A stretch of 5,784 nt of DNA. Source: Gemmatimonadota bacterium (GTDB taxonomy: Bacteria > Gemmatimonadota > Gemmatimonadetes > JACCXV01). Both the position numbers and the translations under genes were made by a program. The notes under the pieces were generated by a model. That model saw nothing but the letters and a program-made list of their open reading frames with translations, was not told where the DNA came from and made no database searches. This document shows, in pieces, positions 5,164 to 5,784 of the stretch. Numbering within the stretch: position 1 is the first letter of the stretch; the number at the start of each line of letters is the position of its first letter. The stretch spans positions 1-5,784 of the forward strand of contig JACCXV010000296.1 in NCBI GenBank assembly GCA_013696835.1, read 5' to 3'.

Positions 5164-5784
5164 TCGCCTCCCGCATCCAGCGCGTGGCGGTGATCGGCGC
5201 CGGCACGATGGGCGGGGGGATCGCGCAGGTGGCCGCGCTGTCGGGATTTCACACGCGGCTCGTGGACGCCGACCTGGCCGCGGGCCTGCGGGCCGCGCAG
5301 GGAATCGAGGCGCGACTCCGCAGGGGCGCCGAGCTGGGCAAGGTGCGGCCGGAGGCCGTCGAGCCGGCGCTGACGCGCCTGCAGGTGGCCTCGGGGCTGG
5401 AGGGCGCGGTCGAGGACAGCGATCTCGTGATCGAGGCCGTTCCGGAGGATCTCGAGCTCAAGCGCGAGACCTTCCGCCGGATCGTCGCCGCGGCCCCGCG
5501 CTCGGCGTTGCTCGCGTCCAACACCTCCTCGATCCCGATCACGGGCATCGCCGCCGCGGCCGATCCCGCACGCACCCTGGGCTTGCACTTCTTCAACCCC
5601 GTGCATGTGATGTCCCTGGTGGAGATCGTGGCGCCCGACGAGCTCGACCCCGCCGCGCTCGAAGCCGCCCGGACCTTCGTCGCAGCACTCGGAAAGGAGG
5701 CGATCGTCGTGCGCGACGCACCCGGCTTCGCGACGAGCCGGCTCGGCGTGGCGCTCGGGATGGAGGCGATTCGCATGCTGGAGC
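5160..5784 (+). CDS. 3-hydroxyacyl-CoA dehydrogenase (partial, runs off the window)
   Basis: This enzyme oxidises a 3-hydroxyacyl-CoA to the 3-ketoacyl-CoA with NAD+, or runs in reverse as 3-hydroxybutyryl-CoA dehydrogenase. The 208 codons present cover the whole Rossmann domain and the start of the C-terminal dimerisation domain; the family is about 280-300 residues, so the last quarter or so is missing. Seen: the dinucleotide loop GAGTMGGGIA (13-22), Asp36 after the second strand for the NAD ribose, LVIEAVPEDLELK (89-101), ASNTSSIPIT (119-128) with Ser123, and LHFFNPVHVMSLVEIV (142-157). The last block holds the His143-Glu155 catalytic pair, spaced like His158 and Glu170 in the human enzyme, and Asn146. 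The asparagine usually found in the PGFxxNR motif is Ser193 here. GTG 5160 overlaps the mqnD stop as GTGA, and no Shine-Dalgarno is evident. It would supply the ketoacyl-CoA for the thiolase of the same operon. Confidence 0.94.
   Translation, partial: MIASRIQRVAVIGAGTMGGGIAQVAALSGFHTRLVDADLAAGLRAAQGIEARLRRGAELGKVRPEAVEPALTRLQVASGLEGAVEDSDLVIEAVPEDLELKRETFRRIVAAAPRSALLASNTSSIPITGIAAAADPARTLGLHFFNPVHVMSLVEIVAPDELDPAALEAARTFVAALGKEAIVVRDAPGFATSRLGVALGMEAIRMLE

Overview
The window is a dense, all-plus-strand block of metabolic genes from a very GC-rich bacterium. By eye the sequence is around 70% GC, G or C dominates third codon positions, and five of the six main genes start with GTG. The set resembles what is seen in uncultured soil lineages such as Rokubacteria/Methylomirabilota, Gemmatimonadota or deep Actinobacteria. 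That placement is an inference from composition and gene content only. No RNA gene, mobile element, CRISPR array or convincing intrinsic terminator was seen, and no stretch of more than about 35 bases lacks a gene.

Layout: (1) positions 2-31, probably the last codons of an upstream gene; (2) 45-1502, an NAD(P)-dependent aldehyde dehydrogenase; (3) 1536-2753, an acetyl-CoA acetyltransferase-type thiolase; (4) 2775-3608, a crotonase-fold protein annotatable as enoyl-CoA hydratase, although both canonical catalytic glutamates are replaced and an isomerase-type aspartate is present; (5) 3605-4270, a flavin reductase-like FMN-binding split-barrel protein; (6) 4267-5163, MqnD, the 1,4-dihydroxy-6-naphthoate synthase of the futalosine menaquinone route; (7) 5160 to the window edge, the N-terminal three quarters or so of a 3-hydroxyacyl-CoA dehydrogenase.

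The genes are packed as an operon. The last three junctions are 4-base stop/start overlaps (GTGA, ATGA, GTGA), which usually indicates translational coupling. The two gaps around the thiolase are only 33 and 21 bases. Crotonase, 3-hydroxyacyl-CoA dehydrogenase and thiolase together make a beta-oxidation-like module that would shorten an acyl-CoA to acetyl-CoA. The aldehyde dehydrogenase could feed in or remove a carboxylic acid. No acyl-CoA ligase or acyl-CoA dehydrogenase is visible, so the substrate is unknown.

Nothing here is a clearly new system. The points worth a second look are the crotonase with a non-hydratase active site and the placement of mqnD and a flavin reductase-like gene inside an acyl-CoA degradation operon.
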